A stretch of 64,000 nucleotides of DNA from Prosopocoilus inquinatus (GCA_036172665.1 CM069876.1:36673001-36737000); one strand, 5' to 3'; shown: positions 1-10,262, counted from the first letter of the stretch. The notes: generated by a model from the letters alone, not told the origin. Program-made: numbers and translations.

Positions 1-625
1 GGTTGCATTTATTTTTAAGTTCTTTTTGGTATATTCAAAACGATTTATCTCAAAAAGCAAAACAAGGATATCGAATTTTCCGGGGGTGTTGTGTTATTAT
101 TGTAGTATCATTTATTACTATTATTAAAGTGAGGATCAACGTTATTCACTGTCATTCGCAAAGTTGCCCGCTGGGAAATATCAATTGACAAAGAGCGGTT
201 TTATGTGCGTGTACGCAATGCAGAAATGTATTTTATGTATGCGTTCCAGTGGTTGTGGATATTCACAAGTGGTTGTTACAAAGGGGAGTTAATAACTGAC
301 GATCATTCACAATGTTCGGGTTATTTTATGATTTGATATTGTTTTGACATTGTTGCGGATTTAGTGTAGATACGTTTTAACATCAACTTACACACAAATT
401 CATATTCATTAACAAAACAGAATTTAAACCGCCTATCATTAACAGAGACAGAATATAAATCGAATATAAACAATATTCGATTGCTTCGTTTTTGAAAAGT
501 TGTTGTGTCTCGTGAGAGCCTCATCATCGGCGGTTATTTATTTTTGGAGATTCATGCCTAATTAAATTGCACTCTGCATTAATTCAATGTCTTCATGAAA
601 GAAATTTTTTTAAATCATTAAAACG
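1..625. other. AT-rich DNA without a recognised gene
   Basis: No coding exon, RNA gene or clear repeat boundary is visible here. Short open frames on both strands have low-complexity composition and no recognisable domain. The right edge runs into a MITE-like repeat that begins around 626. Confidence 0.5.
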
Positions 626-912
626 TATTTAACACCCTTTAAGTAGATTACAGTTGAATCGATGAGTGCATAATCGTGTTCAGTCCAAATTTACTGTGTT
701 GAGAAAACAACAAATAACTTCATCTAGATTTTTATTTTAAGTGAATTATTGGTTTAAAATTCTTTCAGATAAGAATATCTGAAGCCAATAATTACTTGAA
801 ATAAAAATCTAGAGAAAGTTATTTGTCGTTTCGTCTCAACACAGTAAACTTGAACTGAACACTATTATGCACTCATCGATTCAATTAATTCCAAAAAAAT
901 TTATGTGTGCAG
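626..912. mobile_element. partial MITE split by a nested foldback
   Basis: The flanks of this stretch (626-653 and 885-912) match the right end of the MITE at 8517-8834: both share GCAGATTACAGTT-like and AATTCC...TTTTTATGTGTGC segments. In the 8.8 kb copy these two halves are contiguous, so that copy serves as the empty site for the foldback at 654-884. The left end of this copy is not recognisable. Confidence 0.6.
654..884. mobile_element. 231 bp foldback element nested in a MITE
   Basis: The ends are near-perfect inverted repeats: TTGAATCGATGAGTGCATAA on the left pairs with its complement ending at 884, and the arms continue for about 110 bp to a short loop near 770-780. There is no coding capacity. 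Comparison with the related uninterrupted sequence at 8806-8816 dates it as a later insertion into the older MITE. The exact target duplication is unclear; a TT or TTAA target is possible. Confidence 0.75.
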
Positions 913-983
913 ATACAGGTTAGTGTTAGTGTTTAAAACTTAAAGAGTTACTGAAATGAAATTGCCAATTCTGAAACTCGGAT

Positions 984-1006
984 GTTATTAAAGTTACTTT
1001 AATAAC
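984..1006. repeat. short perfect palindrome
   Basis: GTTATTAAAGT and ACTTTAATAAC flank a single central base, giving 11 bp arms. It lies in otherwise unannotated AT-rich DNA (913-1328) with no gene. It could be the tip of a decayed foldback element. Confidence 0.5.
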
Positions 1007-1328
1007 TACTCACTGCGACAACTATTTGGTTTGACGACTTTAATAACAACTTTCAGAAACTAGTTAGTAATAAGCCCGTTAATTGTTATCGACAAAGACA
1101 AGCAACAGCGACTCGTTATTAATCAAGTGAATGAAGTTAAATACTCAACTTCCTGTCTATATTTATACGACAACAAACGATTCTGGTCTTAAAGCATTTT
1201 CGATTCACTGCACTCTCACAGTAGCTAATGTAATTCGCGAAAATCTATAACCAACAGATGGCGCTTTTAATAAGGAAAATAAAGAGCTATTTTATTGAAT
1301 CTATCAACGTTTTTCTTCTTAGTTTTAT

Positions 1329-2293
1329 TATTATGTGTACGTTATTCTAAAAGTACGGGAGCGTCACAAAACTCAGAATCGTTGAATCTAATGGCCAGTT
1401 GCACAAAACACTTAAGCCGAGCTTAAATTTAAGTATTGCTTATAACGTGATATTGGAGGTTACATAACTCACATTCTAAACGGCGCTTAAAGTTAAGCTC
1501 GGCTTAAGTGTTTGGTGCACCTGACCCTAAACGTTTTATAAAACCAACAAAAGTTTTTTTTTTTAATATGGTTTACTTATCTGACAGAATGTCACAGTCT
1601 AAGATACAGTGCTGATAAACTTTCAAGCTCCTGAGAACTGAGACTGTGACATTTTTGCGACATTTCTGCAATACTTTTATTTGTTTTCAAATTTATAGGT
1701 CCGTTTTAGCTTTGGCTTTTCGAATGAAAACGATAAATATTGTTTCATAATAAAAATAAGTTGTTGAGGTTTTTCAACATTATGTATTTCTACAGAAATT
1801 CCTTTTATTGAAAAAATAAAATAGAATTATTTTTAATAAACACAGTTCAAGTGATAATGACTATAATAATGTAGTACTGGGCTTCCCAAACTTTTTTTAA
1901 GCATCGACATCTTAAAAAAGCAAATAAAATTGACATCGATCCCCTCTTAAATTTAATTAATTGAATAATAATACCAACAACATCAAATTTCGTTTATTTA
2001 TTTTTTTTATTGAAACCCATATTTCTGTTTGACCTTATTTCTACTCTTTTAATGATAAACCGATCCAGCCGTCTTTTGCCTTTTGATTCTTTTTGTTCAA
2101 AAACTTTCGGTTAAAAACTCGTCACTTCTCTTGATTCGATCTGACTTTCAATTTAACTTTTTAGTTAATTTTATAGAATTTTTATTTTCGCTTTATCTTC
2201 ATCACCGATCGTCTTTTGTTTTTTTTTTGTCTTTCATTTTTTTATGTAGCTTTATTTAATTTAATTTTTAATATAATCAATTGGCCCATCCAC
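1329..2293. repeat. tandem duplication, copy 1 (~965 bp)
   Basis: This block is repeated directly at 2294-3238. Both copies begin with ATTATGTGTACGTTAT, contain the same MITE near their left ends, share TTTTTTTAAGCATCGACA and CCCCTCTTAAAT, and end with AATATAATCAATTG and CCACC. Differences are scattered substitutions and short indels, so the duplication is not very recent. No coding sequence is seen. Confidence 0.85.
1392..1528. mobile_element. 137 bp MITE (GGCCAGTTGCAC type)
   Basis: Terminal inverted repeats start ATGGCCAGTTGCACAAAACA and are matched by the complement of the segment ending at 1528; they extend about 40 bp through CTTAAGCCGAGCTTAA. The paralogous copy is at 2357-2493, duplicated together with its surroundings. 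No coding capacity. Confidence 0.75.
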
Positions 2294-3238
2294 CATTATG
2301 TGTACGTTATTATAAAGTTAAGAAAGCGTCACAAAATTCAGAATCGTTGACTTTAATGGCCAGTTGCACAAATCACTTAAGCCGAGCTTAAATTTAAGTA
2401 TTGTTTATAATGTGATATTTGAGGTTACCTAACTCACATTCTAAACGGCGCTTAAAGTTAAGCTCGGCTTAAGTGTTTGGTGCAACTGGCCCTAAACGTT
2501 TTATAAAATCAACAGAAGTTTTTTTTTAATATAGTATTTATCTTATAGAGTTTCACAGTTAAGATACAATACTGATAAACTTTACGGCTGCTCAGAACTA
2601 TTCTAAAAACATTTCTACAATACTTTTATTTGCTTTGAAATTTGTAGGTCCATTTTAGCTTTGGCTTTTCGAATAAAAACGATAAATATTGTTTCATAAT
2701 AAAAATAAGTTGTTGAGGTCATTCAACATTATCTACTCCTACAGAAATTCCTTTTAATTGAAAAAATAAAATAAATTTAATTTTTAACAAACACAGTCCA
2801 AGTGATAATGACTATAATTATGTTTAAAGTTTTTTTAAGCATCGACACCTAAAAAAAGAAAACAAAATTGACATCGATCCCCTCTTAAATTAAATTAATT
2901 GAATAATATTACCAACAGCATTAAATTTAATTTAATTTTTCTTTTATTGAAACCCATATTCTTATTTGACCTTATTTCTTTTCTTTTAATAATATACCGA
3001 TCCAACCATCTTTCGTCTTTTCTCGATTCATTTTCAATAGCAATTTGATTCTGTTTGTTCAAAAACTTCAGTTAAAAACTCGTCACTTCTCTTGATTCGA
3101 TCTGACTTTTAATTTAACTTTTTAGTTAATTTTATAGAATTTTTATTTTCGCCTTATCTTCGTCACCGATCGTCTTTTGTTTTATTTTCTCTTCTCTCTT
3201 TATTTAACTCATTTTTTAATATAATCAATTGATCCACC
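2294..3238. repeat. tandem duplication, copy 2 (~945 bp)
   Basis: Second unit of the head-to-tail duplication described at 1329-2293. It is slightly shorter because of small deletions, for example near 2590 and 2825. It holds a MITE copy at 2357-2493 and no gene. Confidence 0.85.
2357..2493. mobile_element. 137 bp MITE, duplicated copy
   Basis: Same element and relative position as 1392-1528 in the first duplication unit. Here the two termini are better matched to each other (ATGGCCAGTTGCAC left, complement of GTGCAACTGGCCCT right), so this copy preserves the original ends better. Confidence 0.75.
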
Positions 3239-3385
3239 TATGTTTTTCTCTTAATCGATTTCATTAATTTGATTTCATTTTTTAACTATCAATTTATCAT
3301 CTTCTCGTTATAAAATTTATACTATTGTTCGATATTTTTTTTTATTAGAGTGGACATTTATTTTTTGAGAAAACGTTAGTTGCCC

Positions 3386-3411
3386 CTGAAAGTGCGTATA
3401 CGCACTTTCAG
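3386..3411. promoter_or_regulatory. 26 bp perfect palindrome before the transposase ORF
   Basis: CTGAAAGTGCGTATACGCAC followed by TTTCAG reads identically on both strands over 26 bases without a loop. It ends 14 bp before the ATG of the transposase at 3426. A binding site for the element's own protein or part of a sub-terminal repeat are possible roles; only the palindrome itself is seen. Confidence 0.55.
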
Positions 3412-3425
3412 AATTACATTTTGAA

Positions 3426-4471
3426 ATGGCTGATTTAGAAGCCAAAATGGAAGAATATTTATTGAACGTCAAAAGAACTATTCAAGAAGCTACGGTGCAA
3501 TTCATTTCAAAGTTATATAATAATGTTGGCTTGAATCGTAGTACTGTACAAGAGCTAATTCAGTATGTCAGGACATTTCTAGCACACAGTGGCATTAATA
3601 TTTTACAAGAATGTTTACAGTTGTTATTCAAAATAAAAAACCTACCTGTTACTAAAATAAATGACATGTTAAATTTATTTCGAGATCCGCTAGATAACTT
3701 TTCTTCTGAATTTAAAATTCTAAAATATTTTCAATCACACAATTTGTTAACCTACCCGACACCTTGCTTATTAGGTACTAATACTGATCGTACGTACAAA
3801 GATGGTGAAGTGACATTGATTTTAAAAAATAGATTTAGTTATTTTATTCCAATGCGACAAACTCTAAAATCTTTTCTAGAACTTCCTGGAGTGTATGCGG
3901 AAATTATGAAATTTTATAACGAGTTGATGTTGGTTGATACAGCCAAACCTGATAGCGTTATTTCCAATATTATTCAAGGTAAATTATGGAAAAACATTTT
4001 AAAAAAGCATGACTGCAATAAAATTGTTTTACCGATTGTACTTTATTTTGATGATTTCGAAATTTCTAATCCTCTAGGAAGTCGTGCAGGAGTATATAAA
4101 CTTGGAGGAATATATTTTAATATTCCATGTATACCAATTCAACATATAAGTAAATTAAATAATATATTTTTGGCTTTGCTTTTTTACAGTTCTGATAGAG
4201 TTTTATATGGAAATGAAAAAGTGTTACAAATAGTGATACAAGAATTAATTTTCCTAGAAGAAGAGGGAATTTCGCTTGTTATCGGAAATGAATTAACACA
4301 AATATATTTCTCATTGGTTTTGATTGTTGGTGATAATTTGGGTTTACATTCAATTTTTGGTTTGGTAGAATCATTTTCAGCTACACATTATTGTAGATTC
4401 TGTATTGGCACCAGAGACGATTTCAGACATCAAATTGTAGAAAACACATGTGCCTTACGAAAAATAAATGA
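3426..4471 (+). pseudogene. CACTA/EnSpm-like transposase, N-terminal part
   Basis: Residues 1-348 of a DNA transposase of the CACTA/EnSpm (CMC) kind. Visible hallmarks are the acidic block VLYFDDFEISNPLGSRAG (about residues 206-223) and IVGDNLGLHSIFGLVESFSA with a downstream CRFC knuckle (about residues 299-325). These contain aspartates expected of the RNase H-fold catalytic core. The frame is open from the ATG at 3426 until it enters the 607 bp insertion at 4472, where translation would run into unrelated sequence and stop at 4577. The frame resumes exactly at 5081. There is no decay inside the remaining frame, so disruption is recent. Family assignment rests on motif memory; a related CMC lineage is the main alternative. 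CACTA terminal repeats were not identified. Confidence 0.75.
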
Positions 4472-4524
4472 TTTTAGAAAAATTTTGTGCAAATCGTTTT
4501 TGATTGCAGTGAGAACCTCGAGCA

Positions 4525-4573
4525 GCCTCTGGACAGCTGTTTCAGCCCTGCTTGGGGCTTCTTCAGCAGAAAC
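4525..4573 (-). ncRNA. hammerhead ribozyme, copy A (minus strand)
   Basis: Read on the minus strand: stem I strand GTTTCTG (4573-4567), core CTGAAGA (4566-4560), stem II AGCCC/GGGCT (4559-4555 with 4548-4544), core GAA (4543-4541), three-base-pair stem III ACA/TGT closed by GC (4540-4533), C17 at 4532, then CAGAGGC (4531-4525) pairing back in stem I. All invariant positions of the hammerhead core are present; predicted self-cleavage is between 4532 and 4531. It differs from copy B at the variable core position 7 (A instead of C). The minimal stem III is like that of schistosome and Penelope-like hammerheads. Activity is inferred, not seen. Confidence 0.85.
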
Positions 4574-4842
4574 GTAGCTCGACATTCCCACTGCAGACCA
4601 AAAACGACTTGCCCAATTTATTCGCAATTGCGATGTAAGAGTGATGAACATATAAAATAGCGACATCTTACTATCGCTTTTCATTAGGAGCAAATCCCGC
4701 TTCAGTTTGTCTATCCTACTGCAATGTTAGGTCAAAAAGCGATAGTAAGATGTCGCTATTTTATATGTTCATCACTCTTACATCGCAATTGCGAATAAAT
4801 TGGGCAAGTCGTTTCTGGTCTGCAGTGGGAATGTCGAGCTAC

Positions 4843-4891
4843 GTTTCTGCTGACGAAGCCCCAAGCAGGGCTGAAACAGCTGTCCAGAGGC
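4843..4891 (+). ncRNA. hammerhead ribozyme, copy B (plus strand)
   Basis: Stem I GTTTCTG (4843-4849), core CTGACGA (4850-4856), stem II AGCCC/GGGCT (4857-4861 with 4868-4872) with loop CCAAGCA less its closing base, core GAA (4873-4875), stem III ACA-GC-TGT (4876-4883), C17 at 4884 and CAGAGGC (4885-4891) closing stem I with two G-U pairs. It is the inverted duplicate of copy A, so a transcript of either strand carries one ribozyme in sense. Transcripts across both arms would also fold into a ~200 bp duplex that competes with ribozyme folding. Confidence 0.87.
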
Positions 4892-5078
4892 TGCTCGAGG
4901 TTCTCACTGCAATCAAAAACGATTTGCACAAAATTTTTCTAAAATCTTTCATTATGCTTTGACAGCAAGCATGGCCGCCTTGCATGGGGGACTCATTAGG
5001 AGCAAATCCCGCTTCAGTTTGTCTATCCTACTGCAATGTTAGGTCAAAAAGCGATAGTAAGATGTCGCTATTTTATAT

Positions 5079-6052
5079 GAAAAATAAATGAATATAATGA
5101 TCATGTTACAAATAAACAATATGGTATTAAAAGTAATTGCATTTGGCACAATTTAAAATATTTCCATATTTATCAAAACGTGACTTGTGATATTATGCAC
5201 GATCTCTTTGAGGGTGTATTTCGCTATGATATGGCTCACATCATATCATATTTTATAAAAAAGAAATATATTACTTTAGATGTTTTAAATGCACGTATGA
5301 AGTATTTCGACTATTGTCCAAACTCGGAGAAAAATTTTCCATTTGTTAAGATGGAACAGTTGCAAAATAAATATATTTCAATCTCAGCCTCTGAAATGCT
5401 TACGCTGGCAACAAATTTTTCATTGTTCATAGGAGATTTAATACCTGAAAATGATTCTGTTTGGGAATTTTATTTGATATTACTTCAAATTACAGAATTA
5501 CTTATATCGTCTGCAGCGTCTTTAAATAAATGTAAATTATTGAAAACATTAATAACAGAACATCATAATTTATACATTTCCTTGTTCAAGGACGTTCTAA
5601 AGCCTAAGCATCATTTTATGTTACATTATCCAGAAATTATTTTAAATATTGGGCGTCTAGCAAACGTCTCATGTTTAAGATTTGAAGCTAAACATAGAGA
5701 ATTTAAAGCAAATTCGTCTACAGTAAGATCTAGAAAAAATATTATTTTTACGCTGTGCCTAAAAAATCAGTTAAAATTTTGTTATAGACTTATATCAAAT
5801 GAAACTTTAGAAAACATCGTCACGTATAGTCCTTGTCACCATCCTGATTTTTGTGACGTTCAAGAATTGCTTCCACAAGAACCATATAATTGCGTTTCAT
5901 GGTGTAAAATTAATGCAATTCGATATAGCAATGTAAATGTATTACTGTATGACACATTTCATGATATTCCTCAATTTTGTAAGATCTTATATATTTTCTT
6001 AGATGATAAGAGCAATGCAAGTTTTATTTGTCAATTACTAACAACAGTGTAG
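5079..6052 (+). pseudogene. CACTA/EnSpm-like transposase, C-terminal part
   Basis: Continuation of the transposase begun at 3426. After the second target-duplication copy, the frame codes for KINEYNDHV and is open to the stop at 6050-6052 (about 323 residues). Family motifs are DIMHDLFEGVF near the start of this part, the histidine-rich PKHHFMLHYPEII, and RFEAKHREFK followed by RKNI. Both halves together would give about 670 residues, a usual length for such transposases. The only visible lesion is the insertion at 4472-5078. The ATG-less start means this part is not separately translated from an obvious start codon. Confidence 0.75.
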
Positions 6053-7978
6053 TTTGATTTACACTTTCGAGCATATCATGTAACTTACACAAGTACTTAT
6101 AAAAGAGTATCTCATGTAAAACTTCAATCTGTTTTGCCTACTGTCATTCATAAATCACCTGATGGTAATATGTATATTTCTACTGTGAAGTTAGAATAAA
6201 GCCATTGGTCATGTCACAAATGTAATCTGAGACTTGTGCTTTGTAACTGTATTTTTTGTAGTACTAATTTTAAAAATTTTTTGTATCTCACTTCTTTCAG
6301 AATAAGCGCATATGTTTAGTTAAAAAATTTATTTTCTAATGAAAGTTTTAAAAGGGCGCGAATCAATTGCGAATAGACCGCGCGCTCTACAAGAAATTGG
6401 GAACTAATTTTAAGAAGAGTGTTAGAATTTGTTTATTTATTGTTTTATAAGAATTTCTCTTTTCTGCATTTTCCTTTTGTACGTTTCCTGATAATAAAAT
6501 AATATGAAACAGTAGTTACGTACTTATAATTTATCCTGAACATTATGCATATTTATAGCAACAAGTGAACATAGAATAAGATTTTTTGTAATTTGTTCAG
6601 CATTTCTGCAGATATAGTGCAAATTTTAAATAAGAATTATTCATAGAAATATACTGCATGTTTTATAATATATTAAAAAAAAACTTGTAAGAAATTTCTG
6701 AAGAAATTTCTTCTGTATTTTCTAATTTTATATGACACACCTTATCATACAAAGTATGTTATGTAAAATTAACAAATTACTGAAGAAATTTCTTCAGAAT
6801 TTTGATACAAGAACAGTATTTATATGTTTGTTACAAATCTTGCACTATATTTCAAATAAATAATTTTTTGTTTTAACTGAATCATAACATTTATTCATTT
6901 AAACTTTTCTTGTCTTTTTAACAGAAATATGAGAATTTTTTATTTTGAAATAACTTTTTTCTTACAATAATAGTGATAATTTTTTAAATGAAATGTAGAG
7001 TTTTATTTAAAATGATTTTCAACAAGTTCTACTGAAAACATCTTATTGCATTATTCCGAAATTTAAAAATTATCAAAATGAAAAAATAAATTTGTTCAAT
7101 GTACGCTTCTAGGTCACTTAACTTGATGCGATTATTTTCTTATTTCCTGAAGAAATATTTTTCTTGTTTATAGGAAATATTTATTTGCGTATATAGGAAA
7201 CAATGATTTATTCAACATAAATAAAGTTTATTTCGTAGGAATATATACTTTTCTGTGTGTATACATAGGGGCTTCTATACATATTTTTTTAGCAGAATAC
7301 TGTATAAGGAGTAACATTTAGCATTCCATCCAGAATACTTCGATGGCATTGAAAATACTGCAAAGAATAAAAAGAAAAATACTTTTAACTAAAAGAAATC
7401 GAAAATTATAAGTGGCCAATATTGCTAAAAATGACCTCACAGAAATGTTTGCGGACCTATATTCACCTTCACAATCTCATTTTAAGTGAGGGGAAAGAAA
7501 CTTTACCAGATTATCCACGTGGTGGGGACCTTTAACCTACGCCTTAGGCATTAACATTGCCTTAAAACTAAGCTTTAAAAAAATTATTTAACTCTTCTTC
7601 TTTGATTTAGTTAAAATCTGAAACTTACCTCTTAAAAAAAATGTACTTTATATCTACCTATAAAACTACCTAAAATGTAGAAGTCACTGAATTATGTATG
7701 TAATTATAATTAGTAAATAATTATTAAAAAAAAAGGAAAAAAAAACTTTTTCATTTTAACTGTAAGTGCTTCACAATCTGAGCGACAATCGCCGTCGTGT
7801 TTATATTCACTAGGACGTGAGATTGTGACTTTTTTGCGACTTTTCAGCAACTTGGTTTTGACAATTTGTTTTTTAAGCAACTGTAAATATGATTTTATAT
7901 AAGTGTCCCATAACGTAATGTCACCACTTTACAAAGTAAAAAAAACTAAAAAAAAAATTTTTTTAAAGTTTTGTTCTA
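6053..7978. other. AT-rich non-coding DNA after the transposase
   Basis: Probably the 3' part of the CACTA-like element and then intergenic or intronic DNA. Repeated short palindromes TGAAGAAATTTCTTC occur near 6708 and 6782. No coding exon or second terminal repeat of the transposon was recognised. Confidence 0.4.
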
Positions 7979-8434
7979 AAGTAAATCGTTACAGAAATAC
8001 TGGATGTTTCACGTACAATTTTTAATTTTTTTAAATTGTAAAGTTCATGTAATCGTTCTTCTTTTCACTCAATAACCAATTCAAATAAAAAAAAATAATA
8101 AAGCAAACCGTTTTTCAAGAATACGCGACATGTTTTGTAATTTTCGTTTTTAGAAACACGCTAACTATTTTTTTTTAACTAATAATTTGAAGGTCATGTA
8201 ATTGGTAGAGGAGAAATTCACGCCTGGCTTCCAAGATCTCCAGACTTTAGCACTTTGAATTATTATTTATGGGGGCACATGAAACATTTACCTAATGTAT
8301 CAACAAAATCAGACACGGTTTCACGGTTTTTTTATTAGTTTTTTTTTTTAATTTTAATTGGTTATTAGGTAATATTAGGTAAACGAAGATATGAACCTTA
8401 AACACCTCGTATTTCTGTAACGATTTACGGTTTA
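7979..8434. mobile_element. deleted mariner-like element
   Basis: Inverted ends GTAAATCGTTACAGAAATAC (from 7981) and the complementary CGTATTTCTGTAACGATTTA (8408-8427) bracket a fragment of a DDE transposase at 8186-8299. The distance is far too short for a full element, so most of the coding region was lost. Confidence 0.6.
8186..8299 (+). pseudogene. mariner-like DDE transposase fragment
   Basis: About 38 codons translate to FEGHVIGRGEIHAW, then LPRSPDFSTLNYYLWGHMK. This is the WPxRSPDLxPLDYFLWGxLK block around the last catalytic aspartate of mariner-type (DDE_3) transposases common in insects. It has no start codon or remainder of the domain. It is too short to encode a working enzyme. 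Confidence 0.7.
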
Positions 8435-8516
8435 TAGTTTACAGTTTTTGTACTTAGTTTGAATGGATTATCAAGGTATGAGATATGCAAGAACGTGAGC
8501 CTTTAAACATGAAAAA

Positions 8517-8834
8517 TACACTGATAAAAATCTGGAGTTAATTCTAACACTTTTTGGACGCCCGGGATCACTTTTTCGGTGTTCCCTCGCGTCCATCCGT
8601 TTGCGGAGCTACGAAAAACGGAGTTAGGATGTTTACCCTTTAAACGTATGTAGTAGAGTAGAGTTAAGCTTATCCTTGTTGGAGTAAACACTCACTTTTA
8701 AATACAATTTAGTCGGAAAGAGAGAACAGTAACTCCAAATTAGATGAAAATGAACAACTTTTCAGATAAAATTTTATCCATATTTAACACCGAATAGGCA
8801 GATTACAGTTAATTCCAGAAATTTTTATGTGTGC
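8517..8834. mobile_element. ~318 bp MITE
   Basis: The left end ACACTGATAAAAATCTGGAG and the right end (complement of AATTCCAGAAATTTTTATGT) form imperfect terminal repeats of about 26 bp. A relative is interrupted by a foldback at 654-884. The short open frame at 8503-8691 lies inside it and has no domain. Confidence 0.6.
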
Positions 8835-9270
8835 AAGTCAGCAAGTTGAAACGAACTGTTATGATTGATGAGAGAGGGCCACTAACTTTTTATTAAATAA
8901 TAAATTTGTGAAGAAATTAGCAAAGTACGTGTTGAAAATTACGGAATATTTAGGGTGTAAGTTGTAATTAACTAAATTGAAAATAATCCTCCTGCATCAA
9001 ATTTTCCATAAATCCCATTTTACATATTTCTGCAAATATCCTTCTGGCAACCGCGATATTCGGAGGATCCAATAACTGCCTGCCTAAATTGCTCGCAACT
9101 TTGATTACCACCAAGTTAATTTCCTCCCCCCCGTTCGTCATCCCCCGAATCGATATTAATTTTAACCGCGCCCGCTCTCGCATAATCGATGGTAATTAAA
9201 TTTCATCCGCGTCATAATTGCGCACCGGCGTATTCGTACAGGCGTTTTCGCCAAACTAATTCGTACATAC

Positions 9271-9483
9271 CTGATTCAGAGAGAGCTTCATGTCGAAACC
9301 GCTGGGGGAGAGCCATTCGAACAGGAAGATCGTGAAAGTCGCCGCTTGTATGGCCACCACCCCTACTAGCATCCAAGAGGCGGTGTCGAAAGGTTCCAAA
9401 AATGCAGTCGGCGAGATGATTCCGGTACGTTTCACTACGACTATGGCGATTCCCGTTTCCATAAAAGGAAGACTGAAGTCGAC
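9271..9483 (-). CDS. NMDA receptor 2-type subunit, exon with first membrane segment
   Basis: A 213 bp phase-0 exon (71 codons). The acceptor is TTTTCAG just upstream (9484-9490) and the donor is CAG|GTATGT at 9271/9270. It encodes [11 protein letters not shown], a conserved ligand-binding-domain end, then [13 protein letters not shown] and the first transmembrane helix ([18 protein letters not shown]), followed by LSPSGFDMK. This matches GluN2-type glutamate receptors, including the FMETG/EPF-W pattern; GluN1 differs here. The protein is a tetrameric glutamate-gated calcium-permeable channel of neuronal membranes. The preceding exon at 18683-18926 joins in frame (SEREAA|VDFSLPF). The next exon (pore and M3 helix) is not visible between 1 and 9270. 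Confidence 0.93.
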
Positions 9484-9773
9484 CTGAAAACAATAAATGT
9501 CATTTATCGATCAAGAAAAATAAAGCCAATCTTATAGCATTCCCATTTTAAACTGACTTTTTTATGGCAGGGCAATAGTGATTATTTTAGGAGGCTACAT
9601 ACACGAACATAGGATACAGAAAGTCTTGCTATAAACCTTCAGGGTCTCCTCCATCGCTTAGTAACCGACGAGGTAACATCAAGATGACAAACTTCAAGCA
9701 ACGTCATAATAGGTGTTTTCGTTTTATAAGTGGTCTGAACTCGAAGTGATCTGAACTGATCTGATCCTAAGGC

Positions 9774-9894
9774 CCAGTTTTACTATGACGGTTTAATTTT
9801 GAGTCGAAGCCTAATTCCTTCACAACAATTGTTGAAATAATCATTGCTAAGGGTGTGAGCCTCAGCTCAAAATTGAACCGCAGTTGTAAAACTA
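9774..9894. mobile_element. ~121 bp foldback MITE
   Basis: CAGTTTTACTATGACGGTTT on the left pairs with the complement of the segment ending AACCGCAGTTGTAAAACTAG. The arms are ~35 bp and hold the shared core TCAATTTTGAG. No coding capacity. Confidence 0.6.
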
Positions 9895-10135
9895 GATTTG
9901 ACAATACGAAAAGAACACGCAAATATATTATTAAACTCCTAACCTCAAGCACCTAATTGATCGAAACTGACCCTACAATTTCTCGGTGCTTCAGCGGTAA
10001 GGGGAAGGTACACCAGCGCACCTAAGGATCAGTTCAGTTTAAACGAAAAGAACGCTTACTGGTCAAGTAGATGAGATATATTCTACTCGGTGCTATTTCG
10101 TTCGTTGAAACGAAAACTGCTAATAACTACAGGAC

Positions 10136-10262
10136 GCAATTATGTATTTTGTTCGATGTATTTCGAACAAGGCGGAAATGAGTGTGTGAGCACTGACGCG
10201 TCGCTGCAGAGCAGCGTTATACGTTTGCCGCTTCATTTGTATTTAATCGAACAAAATATATA
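10136..10262. mobile_element. foldback MITE
   Basis: GCAATTATGTATTTTGTTCG at the left is complementary, with mismatches, to CGAACAAAATATATAATTCC at the right. The middle is GC-richer (ACGCGTCGCTGCAGAGCAGC), with a small hairpin of its own. Confidence 0.5.

Larger units (their letters stand above)
4472..5078. mobile_element. 607 bp hammerhead-ribozyme retroelement insertion
   Basis: The insertion is flanked by a perfect 13 bp target duplication, GAAAAATAAATGA (4459-4471 and 5079-5091). Inside are two ~207 bp inverted arms (4472-4678 and 4739-4946) around a ~60 bp spacer, then a unique piece (4947-4991), then a direct copy of the spacer plus arm start (4992-5078). Each arm carries a complete hammerhead motif. 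A 13 bp duplication and irregular inverted/direct arrangement fit target-primed reverse transcription, and partly inverted repeats are typical of Penelope-like elements. No reverse transcriptase is encoded, so it must be non-autonomous. A diverged relative of the 3' end is at 56312-56362. Confidence 0.8.

Noticed and set aside
4430..4962. Two nearly identical proteins read from opposite strands (4430-4693 minus, 4750-4962 plus)
   Set aside because: They are the two inverted arms of the inserted element; the frame runs through the hammerhead motif, whose fold explains the conservation better than coding.
4947..5040. tRNA-derived SINE promoter (GGAGCAAATCCCGC resembling a B box)
   Set aside because: The resemblance is weak, a matching A box is unclear, and the hammerhead structure explains the element better.
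8968..9183. Reverse open frame next to the Nmdar2 exon as the next exon
   Set aside because: It has no similarity to the pore or M3 region expected next and lacks splice borders; probably intronic.
9212..9493. A 93-codon reverse frame over the Nmdar2 exon
   Set aside because: It overlaps the true exon in another frame and has no domain.
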